A stretch of DNA of 23,577 bases, taken from positions 1 through 23,577 of the forward strand of contig JAGRHB010000002.1 in NCBI GenBank assembly GCA_020445245.1, read 5' to 3'. Positions 1-8,655 of this stretch are shown piece by piece. Position numbers and translations under genes: made by a program. This DNA comes from Gammaproteobacteria bacterium (GTDB taxonomy: Bacteria; Pseudomonadota; Gammaproteobacteria; Chromatiales; Sedimenticolaceae). Below the pieces are notes generated by a model. It saw nothing but the letters and a program-made list of their open reading frames with translations, was not told the origin of the DNA and did not search any database. The stretch's first letter is position 1. Each line of letters starts with the position of its first letter.

Positions 1-618
1 CAGCCACAGCACTTCGCCGTCCGGGTCGGCCGCAATCGCCCGTTCCAGAACTTGGCGCGCATCGTCGAGCTTGTCGTCCTCGGTCAGGAGAGAGGCCATC
101 AGTGCGGCCGCGCCCGCGTTTCCGGGGTCGTCTGCCAGTACGCTGGCAGCATCGTTGCGCGCACCCACGGCATCGCCCTGACGGCGCAGCAACGCGGCCC
201 GGGCCACCAATGCGCTGGTGTTTTCGGGTTGCTGCCCGAGGACCGTCGCGATCTCTTTGCCGGCCTCGTCGAGCTGGTTGCCAGCGACCAGCAGCTGCGC
301 GCGGCGCACGCGCGCGTCGATCAGCGAGGGATCCAGTTCCAGCGCCCGCGAATAGTTGCCAAACGCCTTGCGGTATTCCGATGCCCGCTCCTCGATGCGC
401 CCGAGCAGGTACCACGACTCCGCATGTTTGCCGTCGATCTGCAGCGTGTTCTTCAGCTCGAGCTGGGCCCGCGCATCATCACCGACCTCGAACAACTGCT
501 TGCCCTTCGCGAAGTAGGCGGACTTGCGTTCGTCGTAGTTGTCGCACCCCGACAGGAACCCGGTAGCGATAACGAACATGCACGCGGGCACGAGAGATCG
601 AACAAAGTAACGGTCCAT
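1..618 (-). CDS. TPR-repeat lipoprotein (PrsT-like, exosortase-locus type), C-terminus cut by window start
   Basis: Translating from the ATG at 618 gives 206 residues with no stop before the window edge, so this gene is partial. The N-terminus is a lipoprotein signal: a basic start, a hydrophobic core (LVPACMFVIATGFLSGC) and a lipobox LSGC with the lipidated Cys at residue 25. It is followed by tandem 34-residue TPR units, for example AYFAKGKQLFEVGDDARAQ, SWYLLGRIEERASEYRKAF and ALVARAALLRRQGDAVGAR, which continue to the end. Large TPR lipoproteins of this kind (PrsT) accompany exosortase EPS loci and are thought to aid polymer or protein export at the outer membrane. The position after the PNPT gene fits. 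Identity as PrsT is inferred from context and the first 206 residues only. Confidence 0.85.
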   Translation of the reverse strand, partial: MDRYFVRSLVPACMFVIATGFLSGCDNYDERKSAYFAKGKQLFEVGDDARAQLELKNTLQIDGKHAESWYLLGRIEERASEYRKAFGNYSRALELDPSLIDARVRRAQLLVAGNQLDEAGKEIATVLGQQPENTSALVARAALLRRQGDAVGARNDAASVLADDPGNAGAAALMASLLTEDDKLDDARQVLERAIAADPDGEVLWL

Positions 619-704
619 GTCAGGCAGGTCTCATCCAATAGGTTTTTTGAACATCAGCATGTTATCAAAATGTCCCGACTGAAGATTTGCTCAATATGTG
701 GGGA
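619..704. promoter_or_regulatory. AT-rich gap before the TPR lipoprotein gene, possible promoter region
   Basis: These 86 bases are markedly AT-rich compared with the flanking genes. On the transcribed strand they contain TTGAGC and TTTTGATAAC stretches with poor spacing (about 19 nt to the best -10-like hexamer) and a GTTCAAAAAACC segment. No sigma-54 type GG-N10-GC element and no terminator was recognised. A separate promoter for the TPR gene is plausible but not demonstrated. Confidence 0.3.
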
Positions 705-2339
705 CTAAACGCCTGAAAAATAAATCCCACGTGCAGACAGTAGTACCAGTGTCGAGAACACTGACACCCGGAACAGCCATGAGCCGCTTGTCTGCGTGCC
801 CACCACCAACTCGCTGGCATAGAACAACAGCAGGGTTCCGATCACTATCGGCCCGATCCCCAGCTCGCGCACCAGCGGCATATTGGGGACGATCGCGACG
901 ATCAGTATGACCAGCACGTCGAGCGCGTTGAGGCGAAACTCGGTGCCACCGCCGAATCGCAACCACAAGCCGACGCCCAGGGCGATCACGACCAGGTAGC
1001 CACGAAACCAGTCGACTGACGGCACGGCGCGCAGCCCGGCCGCCTCTGCCAGGTAGACGACCAGCGCCGCGACCACGAATGCAGCGAGGCGCCACAGGGT
1101 CGAGCCATGCATCAGGCGCACCGGTCGCAACGTGAATGCCAGTGCGGCAACCAGCAACAGCGCGAGCCAGCCGATATCCTGACCGACCCGGCTTGCAGAC
1201 AGTGCAACTAGCGGGAACAACAACGCCAGGCCGAACACAACCACGTGGTGCCCGAGCCGCTTCAGCGCATTCTTCGCCTTTATGAAATCGACCAGGCGCT
1301 CGACCAGGTCCAGGCGCCCGACCAGCACCCTGCCCTCGGTATGTTGATGGCGCCACCAATTCATCGAGCCCAGCAGGACGCCGCTGAACGCGACAAAAGC
1401 CAGCAGCACCAGCGCATCCGGCGCGTAGCGCAGGAGCCATGCGAGTGCGACCAACACCGCCTGCAGCCCGTAGATCGCCAGCAGTGCCTCGTACTGGCTC
1501 AGACCGCCATCGAGCAAGCGATGATGCAGGTGCTGGCGATCGGGTGAGAACGGCGAACGGCCGGCACGGATCCGTCGCGTCATCACGTATAGGGTATCGA
1601 GGATCGGCAGACCCAGCACCAGTACCGGCACGAAAGGGCCGATCGCGGTGTTGCATTGTTCGATCACGAGGATCCCCAACGCCGCCACGCTGAAACCGAG
1701 GAACTGGCTCCCGGTGTCGCCCATGAACACCCGCGCCGGAAAGGTGTTGTAGCGCAGGAACCCGAGCGTGCTGCCGATGAGCGCAAGGGCCACCAGCGCG
1801 ATCTGCATGTCGCCGCCGAGGTAGGCGAAATAACCCAGGACACTCGCCGCGATCAGGGCAGTACCGCCGGCGAGTCCGTCCATGCCGTCCGACAGGTTCA
1901 CCGCATTGGTGATACCGACCACGACCAACACGGTCAGCGGAAGGCCGACCCAGCCCGGCATGGTCCCGCCATAGCTGAAAGGCACCCGGGTCAGCTGCAC
2001 GTCGCTGATGAAGACGAACAGCAGCGCGCCGGCGATCTGCGCCGCGAATTTCACCCGGAAGTCGAGATCCAGCCGGTCGTCGGCAAAGCCGGCCAGCGCG
2101 ATCACCAGCGCCCCGGCGAGATAGCCGGCAATCTCCGCACGCAGCGGCAACCACACCACCAGCGACAGCAGGGCGCCGAGCGCAATGGCGATCCCGCCGA
2201 TGCGCGGCACCGCCGCCGTGTGGATCTTGCGTGGGCCGGGCCTGTCGATCAGGCCCAGGGGTTCCGCCCAGCGTGCCAGTAGAGGAACGAGCGCCAGCGA
2301 AATGAACAGTGCCAGAACCGTGACGTAGACTGCGATCAT
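705..2339 (-). CDS. WecA/MraY-type polyprenyl-phosphate sugar-1-phosphate transferase with long hydrophobic C-terminal extension
   Basis: Initiating enzyme: moves a HexNAc-1-phosphate from a UDP sugar to undecaprenyl phosphate. The 544 residues begin at ATG 2339, which has AGGGAATCAGG just upstream and lies 26 bp after the exosortase stop. Family motifs are DRPGPRKIHTAAVPRIGG (32-49), FADDRLDLDF (85-94; Asp87/Asp88), NAVNLSDGMDGLAGG (145-159), GDTGSQFLG (207-215) and DRQHLHHRLL (267-276). About 11 helices cover the usual 330-360 residues. A further ~180 residues (about 365-544) hold 5-7 extra hydrophobic segments that normal WecA proteins lack. The frame is open back to 3161, but that part runs through the exosortase gene in another frame and is not a real N-terminus. 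Confidence 0.93.
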   Translation of the reverse strand: MIAVYVTVLALFISLALVPLLARWAEPLGLIDRPGPRKIHTAAVPRIGGIAIALGALLSLVVWLPLRAEIAGYLAGALVIALAGFADDRLDLDFRVKFAAQIAGALLFVFISDVQLTRVPFSYGGTMPGWVGLPLTVLVVVGITNAVNLSDGMDGLAGGTALIAASVLGYFAYLGGDMQIALVALALIGSTLGFLRYNTFPARVFMGDTGSQFLGFSVAALGILVIEQCNTAIGPFVPVLVLGLPILDTLYVMTRRIRAGRSPFSPDRQHLHHRLLDGGLSQYEALLAIYGLQAVLVALAWLLRYAPDALVLLAFVAFSGVLLGSMNWWRHQHTEGRVLVGRLDLVERLVDFIKAKNALKRLGHHVVVFGLALLFPLVALSASRVGQDIGWLALLLVAALAFTLRPVRLMHGSTLWRLAAFVVAALVVYLAEAAGLRAVPSVDWFRGYLVVIALGVGLWLRFGGGTEFRLNALDVLVILIVAIVPNMPLVRELGIGPIVIGTLLLFYASELVVGTQTSGSWLFRVSVFSTLVLLSARGIYFSGV

Positions 2340-2365
2340 CCTGATTCCCTGTGTCCCAGCTTCCG

Positions 2366-3937
2366 TCAGTTCGGGATGAACCGCTCCATCTCCGGCGCCA
2401 CCAGGCGCGCCAGTTCTGCCAGGCGCCGATCGGCCTCGACAGCGTCCGAGCCCGGCGGCACGTCGGTCGTCAGGCGCACCAGGGCGCCGTCGGTGCGCTG
2501 CCGGTTCAGGGCGTCCTGGAAAAGATACCACTTCACCAGGTACTCGTTGGTCATCACCCGGCCGCGCTGCTGGAACCAGTAGTACACCAGTTGCGCGGAT
2601 TCGCCCTTGCGGATCACGGCGCGATTCACCGTCAGCGGCCGGCCATTGATGCTCGCGCCTTCGATGGTGCGCTGCGAGAGCCCACCGATCTCCCAGCCAC
2701 CGCCGGGGATACAGGTGCGCGGCGAGTGCACGGATGCCCCCTTGCGCTGTGAACCGTAGTAGGCGGCGTAGAGGTTGACCCGCGCGCCGCCGGGCCCCGT
2801 GTAGTCCGCCAGCAGGTAGTCGTCGAACTTGAGCGCATCGACGAAGATCGACTCCAGGCGATCCACCCGGCCTTGCCAGCCGCCCAGCTCGCCGGGGAAC
2901 TGCGCAAATGCCGCCCGCACCGGCACGACTTCCTCGCGATCGGGCAGCAACGACGACAGGATCGCGCCACCGAGCAGCAGCGCCAGCGCAGCCACCAGCG
3001 GCGCGGATACGCCGGGTGCACGAAACCTCGTGCCTTCGGGCAGCGGACCGGGCCACTCGATGTGGAACGCATCGGCGAAGGCACGACGCGGCTGGCCGAC
3101 AAAGTTGAGCAGCCACATCTCCAGAAGCAGCACGCCGAGTGAACTCATGAAGACCACCCAACCCTCGAAGTCGTGCAGGATGCCATCCGCCATCTCCCTA
3201 CCCCAATACTCGACCGTGATCCCGATCAGGCCGATGCGCAGGCTGTTCATCAGCACGGTGATCGGGATCGTCGAGAGGAAGACCACCGCCTTCTTCCACA
3301 GCGGGGCCTTGAAGATGTAGGCGACGATGAAACCGACCGCCATCAGCGGGAACAGGTAACGCAGGCCGCTGCAGGCCTCGACCACCTGCAGCTGCATCTC
3401 CGCAAGATGGATGACGTTGCCTTCGAGGTACACCGAGATGCCGAACAGGCGCACGAACCAGACGCCGATCCCGGAGGAGATCAGCTGGAGGGATTGGGAA
3501 AGACTTTGGTAAAGAAAATGGGGCAGTGGAACGGCGAAAAACAGCAGTGCGAGCGGCACGGCCACGATGCGATAGGCCGGCCAGCCCAGGACGGTGAGCG
3601 CAATACCGTGCACGGTGATGATGAAGCCGTACTGCACGATGGTGTACAGCGTGGCCAATTCACCGAAAATAACTGCGAACAACCCGGCGAACACCACCAG
3701 CACACCGGACCAGGCCGGTTGCATGGTGACCCGGATCAGCGCGTGCCTGCGCTGCCAGATGAAGAACACGACCAGGGGAACGAGAAAATAGCCATAGCTG
3801 TATTCCTCCTTGCTCCAACCCTGCACCATGTAGGTCACGCCGTCGTAAGCGACATAGCTAACCAAGCCGAGCAGCAGGCCGAGCGACAGCCAGAAAACCG
3901 ACTGCTTTCCACTCATCGCATTTAATTCATGCGCCAT
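2366..3937 (-). CDS. xrtD: Exosortase fused to a C-terminal EpsI domain (XrtD-like)
   Basis: Membrane transpeptidase that recognises C-terminal PEP-CTERM/VPLPA-CTERM signals on exported proteins. Residues 1-285 form a multi-helix membrane region with the exosortase catalytic set: Cys189 in EACSGLRYL, Arg234 in NSLRIG and His255 in HDFEGW. Residues about 310-523 form the EpsI domain, with one further helix, HSPRTCIPGGGW (404-415) and WYLFQD. The fused exosortase-EpsI length of about 520 and the WSKEEYSYGY motif (41-50) point to the XrtD group, although XrtA-type fusions cannot be excluded, so the symbol is provisional. The ATG at 3937 has a strong GAGGAAG ribosome site. No sorting-signal substrate is encoded in the window. 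Confidence 0.92.
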   Translation of the reverse strand: MAHELNAMSGKQSVFWLSLGLLLGLVSYVAYDGVTYMVQGWSKEEYSYGYFLVPLVVFFIWQRRHALIRVTMQPAWSGVLVVFAGLFAVIFGELATLYTIVQYGFIITVHGIALTVLGWPAYRIVAVPLALLFFAVPLPHFLYQSLSQSLQLISSGIGVWFVRLFGISVYLEGNVIHLAEMQLQVVEACSGLRYLFPLMAVGFIVAYIFKAPLWKKAVVFLSTIPITVLMNSLRIGLIGITVEYWGREMADGILHDFEGWVVFMSSLGVLLLEMWLLNFVGQPRRAFADAFHIEWPGPLPEGTRFRAPGVSAPLVAALALLLGGAILSSLLPDREEVVPVRAAFAQFPGELGGWQGRVDRLESIFVDALKFDDYLLADYTGPGGARVNLYAAYYGSQRKGASVHSPRTCIPGGGWEIGGLSQRTIEGASINGRPLTVNRAVIRKGESAQLVYYWFQQRGRVMTNEYLVKWYLFQDALNRQRTDGALVRLTTDVPPGSDAVEADRRLAELARLVAPEMERFIPN

Positions 3938-3958
3938 CTCGAAACTTCCTCGATCGCC

Positions 3959-4738
3959 TCAGGCAGATCGGCCCAGTCGGGCAGCGAGTGCCGCCTTCAG
4001 CATTTCGAAAAGGAAAAGCGGCGTGGACACCAGATTTCGCCGCCACAATCGGCGCGGCTCGCGTGCGAACCGTACCAGCCACTCCAGACCGGTCTGCTGC
4101 GCCCACTTCGGTGCGCGCTCCGTGGTGCCGGCATAGAAATCGAACACGGCGCCGATCGCGCCGGCAAAGGGCACCTGCAACCGGTCACGGGCGGCGTTAA
4201 TCCACTTCTCCTGCTTGGGTGCGGTCATTCCCACCCAGAGTACGCTTGGCTGCGCGCTGTTGACCGCTTCGATCATGTCGTCCAGTTCCGCGGCCGAGTA
4301 TTGCGCCCTGAACGGCGGCGAGTAGCTGCCAGCAAAGCCGATATTGGGGTAGTCGCGTGCCAGCCTGTCACGAATGAGGCCCAGCACCCTGTCGCTCGAG
4401 CCGAGGAAGAAGAACGAGAACCCGCCTACCCGATCGGCGTGCTCGCACAGTCCAAGGAAGAACTCCATGCCTGCGACACGCTCCGGAAGCGCCGCCCCGA
4501 GAACCTTGGAAGCCAGCAGGATTCCCGCGCCGTCTGGCAGCAGCAGATCGGCCTCTTTCAGTGCACGCCGAAAGGTTTCGTCGGACTTGGCCACCACCAG
4601 GGAGTGTGGATTGAGGCAGGCCATGTAGCGCATGCCGGCGCCCGGCTCTGCACACCACTGGGCCGCGCGCGCGACATCGCCGTCGAGGCCACGGCCACTC
4701 ACGTCGTAACCCATCAGCGGTCCGGTGCCCAGGCTCAT
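3959..4738 (-). CDS. WecB/TagA/CpsF-family (GT26) glycosyltransferase
   Basis: Typically adds the second sugar (such as ManNAc or a ManNAc uronate) to undecaprenyl-PP-GlcNAc, so it probably acts directly after the PNPT enzyme of this locus. The 259 residues show the family order: LNPHSLVVA (42-50), LLLPDGAGILLASK (66-78) with the catalytic Asp69, FFFLGSS (109-115), VLWVGMTAPKQEKWI (166-180) and IGAVFDFYAGTTERAPKWAQQTGLEWLVRFAREPRRLWRR-type C-terminus (195-234). The basic, aromatic tail is the membrane-attachment part of the family. The ATG at 4738 forms an ATGA overlap with the GT4 stop and has an AGGGGG ribosome site. The exosortase gene starts 21 bp downstream. Confidence 0.94.
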   Translation of the reverse strand: MSLGTGPLMGYDVSGRGLDGDVARAAQWCAEPGAGMRYMACLNPHSLVVAKSDETFRRALKEADLLLPDGAGILLASKVLGAALPERVAGMEFFLGLCEHADRVGGFSFFFLGSSDRVLGLIRDRLARDYPNIGFAGSYSPPFRAQYSAAELDDMIEAVNSAQPSVLWVGMTAPKQEKWINAARDRLQVPFAGAIGAVFDFYAGTTERAPKWAQQTGLEWLVRFAREPRRLWRRNLVSTPLFLFEMLKAALAARLGRSA

Positions 4739-5934
4739 GCCCCCTGGCCGCCAACGACAGCCGCCTTCTGCCGCCCTTGCAGCGTCTGTGCCCGGGCATA
4801 GATCTGCATGAGTCGTTCGTAGAAGCGCTCATGCGAATACTCGCGCTGCGCCTTCAACCACCCGGCCCGCCCCATCTCCGCGCACAGGTCCGGGCGCCGC
4901 CAGAGGTGGGCGATCTTGTCGGCCAGGTCGTCGCCGTCACCTGGGCGCGCGAGCAGCCCCGTCTCGCCGTCTTCGACGATCTCGGGGATGGCGCCGATCG
5001 CCGTGCCGATGACCGGCTTGGCGTGCCCCATGGCCATGGCGATCGTGTTGGGGAAGCCCTCGAACCACTTGCTGGGAAAGACCATGATCCGGCTTTGGGC
5101 ATAGAAGTCGTCGAGCGCCTGGCCACTGAGGAAGCCATCGAAATGCACATTCAAGGGAATCTTGTCCAGCCGAAGCTGCGCGTCCAGATTGCCGGCAACC
5201 CTGAACTCGATCCCGGTCAGCCGCCGCGCCGCCTGCAGGAACTCCGCGATACCCTTCTCCTCGCTGACGCGCCCGACAAACCCCACGTAGCTGCCACCCG
5301 CCCTCAGTTCACCCTCGGGCTGGACGCTGGCGGGATTTGGGAGGATCTCGATCCGGTCGACTGGAATCCCTGCCGCGCCAAAGCGACTGCGCTGAAACTC
5401 AGTGAGCGCAACGAAGACATCGACATTGCCGGTGATCATGCCGGTCAGGCGCCCGAAGGCATTGCGTGCCGCGTAACCGATACTCTTGAACCAGTCCGAT
5501 TCACAGTTGTGCCTGACGCAATGCCATTCCCGCAGCCCACCCAGGCACTCCTCGCAAACGTGCCCATCGCGCAGGTGCAGCCCAGTCGGGCAGAACAGCC
5601 GGTAGTTCGGGCAACGCATCACGACAGGGATGTCCCGGCTCTTTAGCTCGGGCAGGATCGAGGCGGACAGGAACGGGTACAGGTTCTGCACCTGGGCCAC
5701 ATCGAACGTGTGTTGATCGAGCAACCTTGCCAAAGCATGGCGCGCATCGAAGCTGTAGATGCCGGAGAACAGCGCCTGGCCCTTGCGCAACACGGAATCG
5801 CCGATGCCGGTGGACGAGCGCCTGAACCAGGACACGGCGTGATCGTGATCCATCAAGGCACGGGCAACGTTCTCGATTGCCGCCTCTTCGCCGCTGAAGC
5901 GGGCGTAGTCGTTGTGTGCGAGGAGGATGTTCAT
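4735..5934 (-). CDS. GT4-family glycosyltransferase with Cys-rich insert
   Basis: GT-B transferase of 399 residues from ATG 5934, which opens the first strand MNILLAHND; in-frame ATGs at 5952 and 6003 are possible but weakly supported, and 6003 would overlap the ligase gene by 34 bp. The N-domain holds a six-Cys segment (Cys108, 115, 127, 130, 139, 144 within RCPNYRLFCPTG ... CEECL ... WHCVRHNC) that could bind metal. The donor domain has GFVGRVSEEKGIAEFL (218-233), FRVAGN and FEGFPNTIAMAMGHAKPVIG (291-310). At the second Glu of the E-x7-E motif the residue is Met300, which is unusual. The stop overlaps the GT26 start by 4 bp (ATGA). Confidence 0.9.
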   Translation of the reverse strand: MNILLAHNDYARFSGEEAAIENVARALMDHDHAVSWFRRSSTGIGDSVLRKGQALFSGIYSFDARHALARLLDQHTFDVAQVQNLYPFLSASILPELKSRDIPVVMRCPNYRLFCPTGLHLRDGHVCEECLGGLREWHCVRHNCESDWFKSIGYAARNAFGRLTGMITGNVDVFVALTEFQRSRFGAAGIPVDRIEILPNPASVQPEGELRAGGSYVGFVGRVSEEKGIAEFLQAARRLTGIEFRVAGNLDAQLRLDKIPLNVHFDGFLSGQALDDFYAQSRIMVFPSKWFEGFPNTIAMAMGHAKPVIGTAIGAIPEIVEDGETGLLARPGDGDDLADKIAHLWRRPDLCAEMGRAGWLKAQREYSHERFYERLMQIYARAQTLQGRQKAAVVGGQGA

Positions 5935-5969
5935 GGACGCAATCGGTGACATCGCAACGCCAACGCCAC

Positions 5970-7208
5970 TCAGCGGGCTCTCTGGCTTGCCGTTCTCGGC
6001 CATGCAGCAGGGCCAACCTCGGCCGGCCTTGATTCCTGCTCGCGCGTCTCTCTCTCAACCGCAAGCGGCTTGAGTACCAGGACAGCGTTCCAGATCGCGA
6101 ACGCCATGAATGCCGGCCCCGAGCCCGAAGTGAGAAAACCGACAGTCATCCCGTTAACAAGCCCGACGCCAATAGCGCAGGCCACCCCTGCATAGCCGAC
6201 CTTGGAATGCATCCCAAGCAGCCGTTTTGCCAGGGAGAAGAGGTACAGCAAAAAGAAGGTCAGCCCAAACATGCCCAAGGCTGCCGCTATGCCGATCACG
6301 ATGTTGTGCGTATTCGTCGTGTAGAGGCTCGCTACCCTCTCGGGCACCCCAAAACCGACCCCCAGGATAGGATTGGCCAGGAACATATCCCAGTACAACT
6401 CCCAAATCCGCGTCCTGCCGGTCAAGGTCTCGACCGACTCCACCGTCTTCCCCGGTAACAAGACCGCGACCAGGAACTCGGGTATCACCAGGTACACCAC
6501 GACGGCGACAGCGATCAACGGAATCGCGAAAGCCTTGAGCTTCCGCTTGGCGCTGTACAACAAGGCACCGATCACACCGAGCGCAAATGCGACGTTCGAC
6601 CCGCCACTGGTGCCCAGCACCAGGAAGAACAAGGCAATCACAAGGCAGGTCTTGAGGAGCCTGCGTCTTCGCTTGTCCAGCTTGCCGCGTGCACTCCAAA
6701 GCTCGCCAAGACAATAGGCCGCTAGCATGGCCGCAACGGCGGAGTAACTGTTCGTGTGCCAGCTCTCGAGGTTGAAACCGACCATGTGAACCCTCGCGTG
6801 ACCAACAACGTTCATCAATAGCAGAACCATGCTCATCCAAAGTGCGGCTCTTTCCAAGTTGCCACGCAGCATTTGTTGGTAAAAGAAGACGACCGCAGCA
6901 ACGAAGAGTACCAGGCCTTGGTAGGCGAAAAAGCCCGACAGTTTGGGAATCTCTGACCAGGTGGCGCTTAGGACTCCGATCGCGTAGATACCGAGAAAGA
7001 ATCCTCCAGGCGGACGCAGCATGGCTCTCAAAGCCGATTGCAGGTATGGCTGGAAAAGGATGGCGAAGGTCAGCAGCAGAATGATGCCTATCTGGACAAG
7101 GCTGTAGATGTCCAGAGTGGTAACGTCCCCCTGCCGGCGGATCAGCACGACGACCCGCAGGGCAAACAGGAACAGCAAGATCGGTATCCAAACGCGCTGA
7201 TTGAGCAT
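5970..7208 (-). CDS. O-antigen ligase / Wzy-type polymerase family membrane protein
   Basis: Polytopic inner-membrane protein that polymerises repeat units or ligates the finished chain in the periplasm. The 412 residues from ATG 7208 contain about 10-11 hydrophobic segments and the Wzy_C/WaaL signature TGRTRIWE (263-270), ANPILGVGFG (278-287) and TNTHN (298-302), lying in the large periplasmic loop. The longer frame to 7334 would run over the preceding GT4 gene and adds a basic stretch without homology, so it is rejected. The C-terminal 30 residues are polar and cytoplasmic. Polymerase and ligase cannot be separated by sequence; it is the only candidate polymerase in the window, which favours Wzy. 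Confidence 0.88.
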   Translation of the reverse strand: MLNQRVWIPILLFLFALRVVVLIRRQGDVTTLDIYSLVQIGIILLLTFAILFQPYLQSALRAMLRPPGGFFLGIYAIGVLSATWSEIPKLSGFFAYQGLVLFVAAVVFFYQQMLRGNLERAALWMSMVLLLMNVVGHARVHMVGFNLESWHTNSYSAVAAMLAAYCLGELWSARGKLDKRRRRLLKTCLVIALFFLVLGTSGGSNVAFALGVIGALLYSAKRKLKAFAIPLIAVAVVVYLVIPEFLVAVLLPGKTVESVETLTGRTRIWELYWDMFLANPILGVGFGVPERVASLYTTNTHNIVIGIAAALGMFGLTFFLLYLFSLAKRLLGMHSKVGYAGVACAIGVGLVNGMTVGFLTSGSGPAFMAFAIWNAVLVLKPLAVERETREQESRPAEVGPAAWPRTASQRAR

Positions 7209-7245
7209 GACTTCGGAGTGGCCGCAAAGGTCGCGGTGACCTTGC

Positions 7246-8427
7246 CTAGGCGGCGCCGCCCCCCCTGCGCTCCAGTGCGATCTGGCAGGCTTGCAGGATC
7301 GATGCCGCGGCGTGATCCGGCGTATGCGATCCAACGATCTTCACTGACCTGGCGCCCATTAGCGGGAGCGCGTCTTTCGCCTCGAGCGCCCTGCACAGGG
7401 TATCCCGTGTGTCGCCCTCATCGAGCGGATCAAAGACCCATCCGTTACCACCAGGTTCGACGAGCTCAGGGTGGCAACCGTTGTAGCACGAGCACAGGAT
7501 AGGCAGTCCACAGGCCATCGCCTCAGGCACTACCAGGCTCCAGTTGTCTTCCAACGTTGGTATTACGAATGCGTCTGCTGCTGCGTAGTAAGGGCCGATA
7601 CTGTCGTAATCCACCGAACCGGCCCAGTGAACGTGTTGGAGGTTCTGCGATGCCGACTGTTGCTTTAGTTCCGCTTCTTGCGGACCGCCACCGACCACGA
7701 CCAACGCGGCAAGGCCACCGTAACGCGCCTCTACACCGGCCCAGGCAGACAGCAGTTCAACGATGCCTTTACGCTCAATTAGTTGGCTGACCAGCAGGAA
7801 TACCGTCGCCGGGCTCCCCCAGCTCACCCGGAGCGCCGCCTTGTCTTCTGCCGAAACACCCGCTACCGCCGCGGCCAAACCCACGGTGTCTGCAGCCATC
7901 TGTCCAACCGTAATGCGCTCATGCTCCATTCCGAGCCATTCGCTGTAGTCTCGCGCCAGGCGTCCGTTCACCGCCATGGCATCGACAAGCCGCAACACCT
8001 GCTTGCGGTAAAACAGCCGGATGCGCTGCGCACTGCGCTCCGTATGGAAGGTGCGCTCGTAGCAGACGACCAGCGGTGTTGCGAAGCGCAGACGGTGTGC
8101 GAGCGCAAAGCTCGTCCATTGATAGAACCCATCGCCGACCAACACATCGGGTCTGGTAGCCGCAATGGCCTTGAGAATTCCGGGCTGATAGACAAGCCGA
8201 AACGCCCCGTTCGCGAAACCCTGGGTAGAGTTCGGCCCGATTCGTTTCTCACCCGTCATCCCAACCGCGCGCTCACCAAGTATCCCCTGCACCTTCCGCG
8301 TTACGCGCTGAGGCACATAGTCGGCAGAGAAGACAACGTTGAGGCCGCCACCAATTTCCCGGTCTATCGCCTCGAGCACCGGAATTCGATAATCCAGAAA
8401 AGATCTGGCGACGTAAGTCACCCGCAT
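7246..8427 (-). CDS. GT4-family glycosyltransferase (GT-B fold)
   Basis: Retaining transferase for the repeat unit, 393 residues from the ATG at 8427, which is preceded by GAGG about 9 nt upstream and starts the first Rossmann strand (MRVTYVARSFLDYRIPVLEAI). A longer frame from 8487 adds 20 residues without family support. The donor half has FLLVSQLIERKGIVELLSAW (210-229), VVVGGGP (243-249), VHWAGSVDYDSIGPYYAAADAFVIPT and the site TLEDNWSLVVPEAMACGLPIL (291-311), with Asp294 and Glu302 in the E-x7-E positions. An N-terminal YERTFHTERSAQRIRLFYRK segment is basic and probably contacts membrane lipid. The O-antigen ligase gene starts 37 bp downstream. Confidence 0.9.
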   Translation of the reverse strand: MRVTYVARSFLDYRIPVLEAIDREIGGGLNVVFSADYVPQRVTRKVQGILGERAVGMTGEKRIGPNSTQGFANGAFRLVYQPGILKAIAATRPDVLVGDGFYQWTSFALAHRLRFATPLVVCYERTFHTERSAQRIRLFYRKQVLRLVDAMAVNGRLARDYSEWLGMEHERITVGQMAADTVGLAAAVAGVSAEDKAALRVSWGSPATVFLLVSQLIERKGIVELLSAWAGVEARYGGLAALVVVGGGPQEAELKQQSASQNLQHVHWAGSVDYDSIGPYYAAADAFVIPTLEDNWSLVVPEAMACGLPILCSCYNGCHPELVEPGGNGWVFDPLDEGDTRDTLCRALEAKDALPLMGARSVKIVGSHTPDHAAASILQACQIALERRGGGAA

Positions 8428-8655
8428 GTCAGGGAGCCTCGTAGATTCTGCTTGAGGGGGATCGCTTGCAGCGCGCCAACGGCGCAACCGGCAGCAACAG
8501 TCCGTGGCGTCACTACCCGAAACTAAGGACGACGAGGACCTTGTCGCAGGATTGCCGAAGGGGGGGGCAAGCGTGGTAGGTCCGAACGCCTAGCGCGCCC
8601 AAGATGCACCGTTGCATGCCAGAAGGCGGCTGCCAAATGCGCCACCATCGGCAGA
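8428..8655. other. Intergenic gap with a G8 tract between methyltransferase and GT4 genes
   Basis: There are 228 bases with no credible gene. It contains eight consecutive G on the plus strand (8560-8567), a 5-bp palindromic stem GCGCC/GGCGC (8473-8485) and ATGCA/TGCAT around 8604. No T-rich terminator or clear promoter is recognisable. The end carries the GAGG ribosome site of the GT4 gene. Confidence 0.4.

Noticed and set aside
52..708. Plus-strand open frame of about 218 codons at the window start
   Set aside because: The minus strand encodes a lipoprotein signal and TPR repeats over the same bases; the plus frame has no recognisable features.
1656..2282. Plus-strand open frame of about 208 codons
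   Set aside because: It lies opposite the PNPT gene, whose motifs are unmistakable. The translation is low-complexity (Arg, His, Gln-rich) as expected for the antisense of a GC-rich membrane-protein gene.
2340..3161. N-terminal extension of the PNPT frame to 818 residues
   Set aside because: This part overlaps the exosortase/EpsI gene in another frame; the family N-terminus and a ribosome site occur at 2339.
3173..3925. Plus-strand open frame of about 250 codons
   Set aside because: Antisense of the exosortase gene, rich in Asp, His and Gln with no fold or family resemblance.
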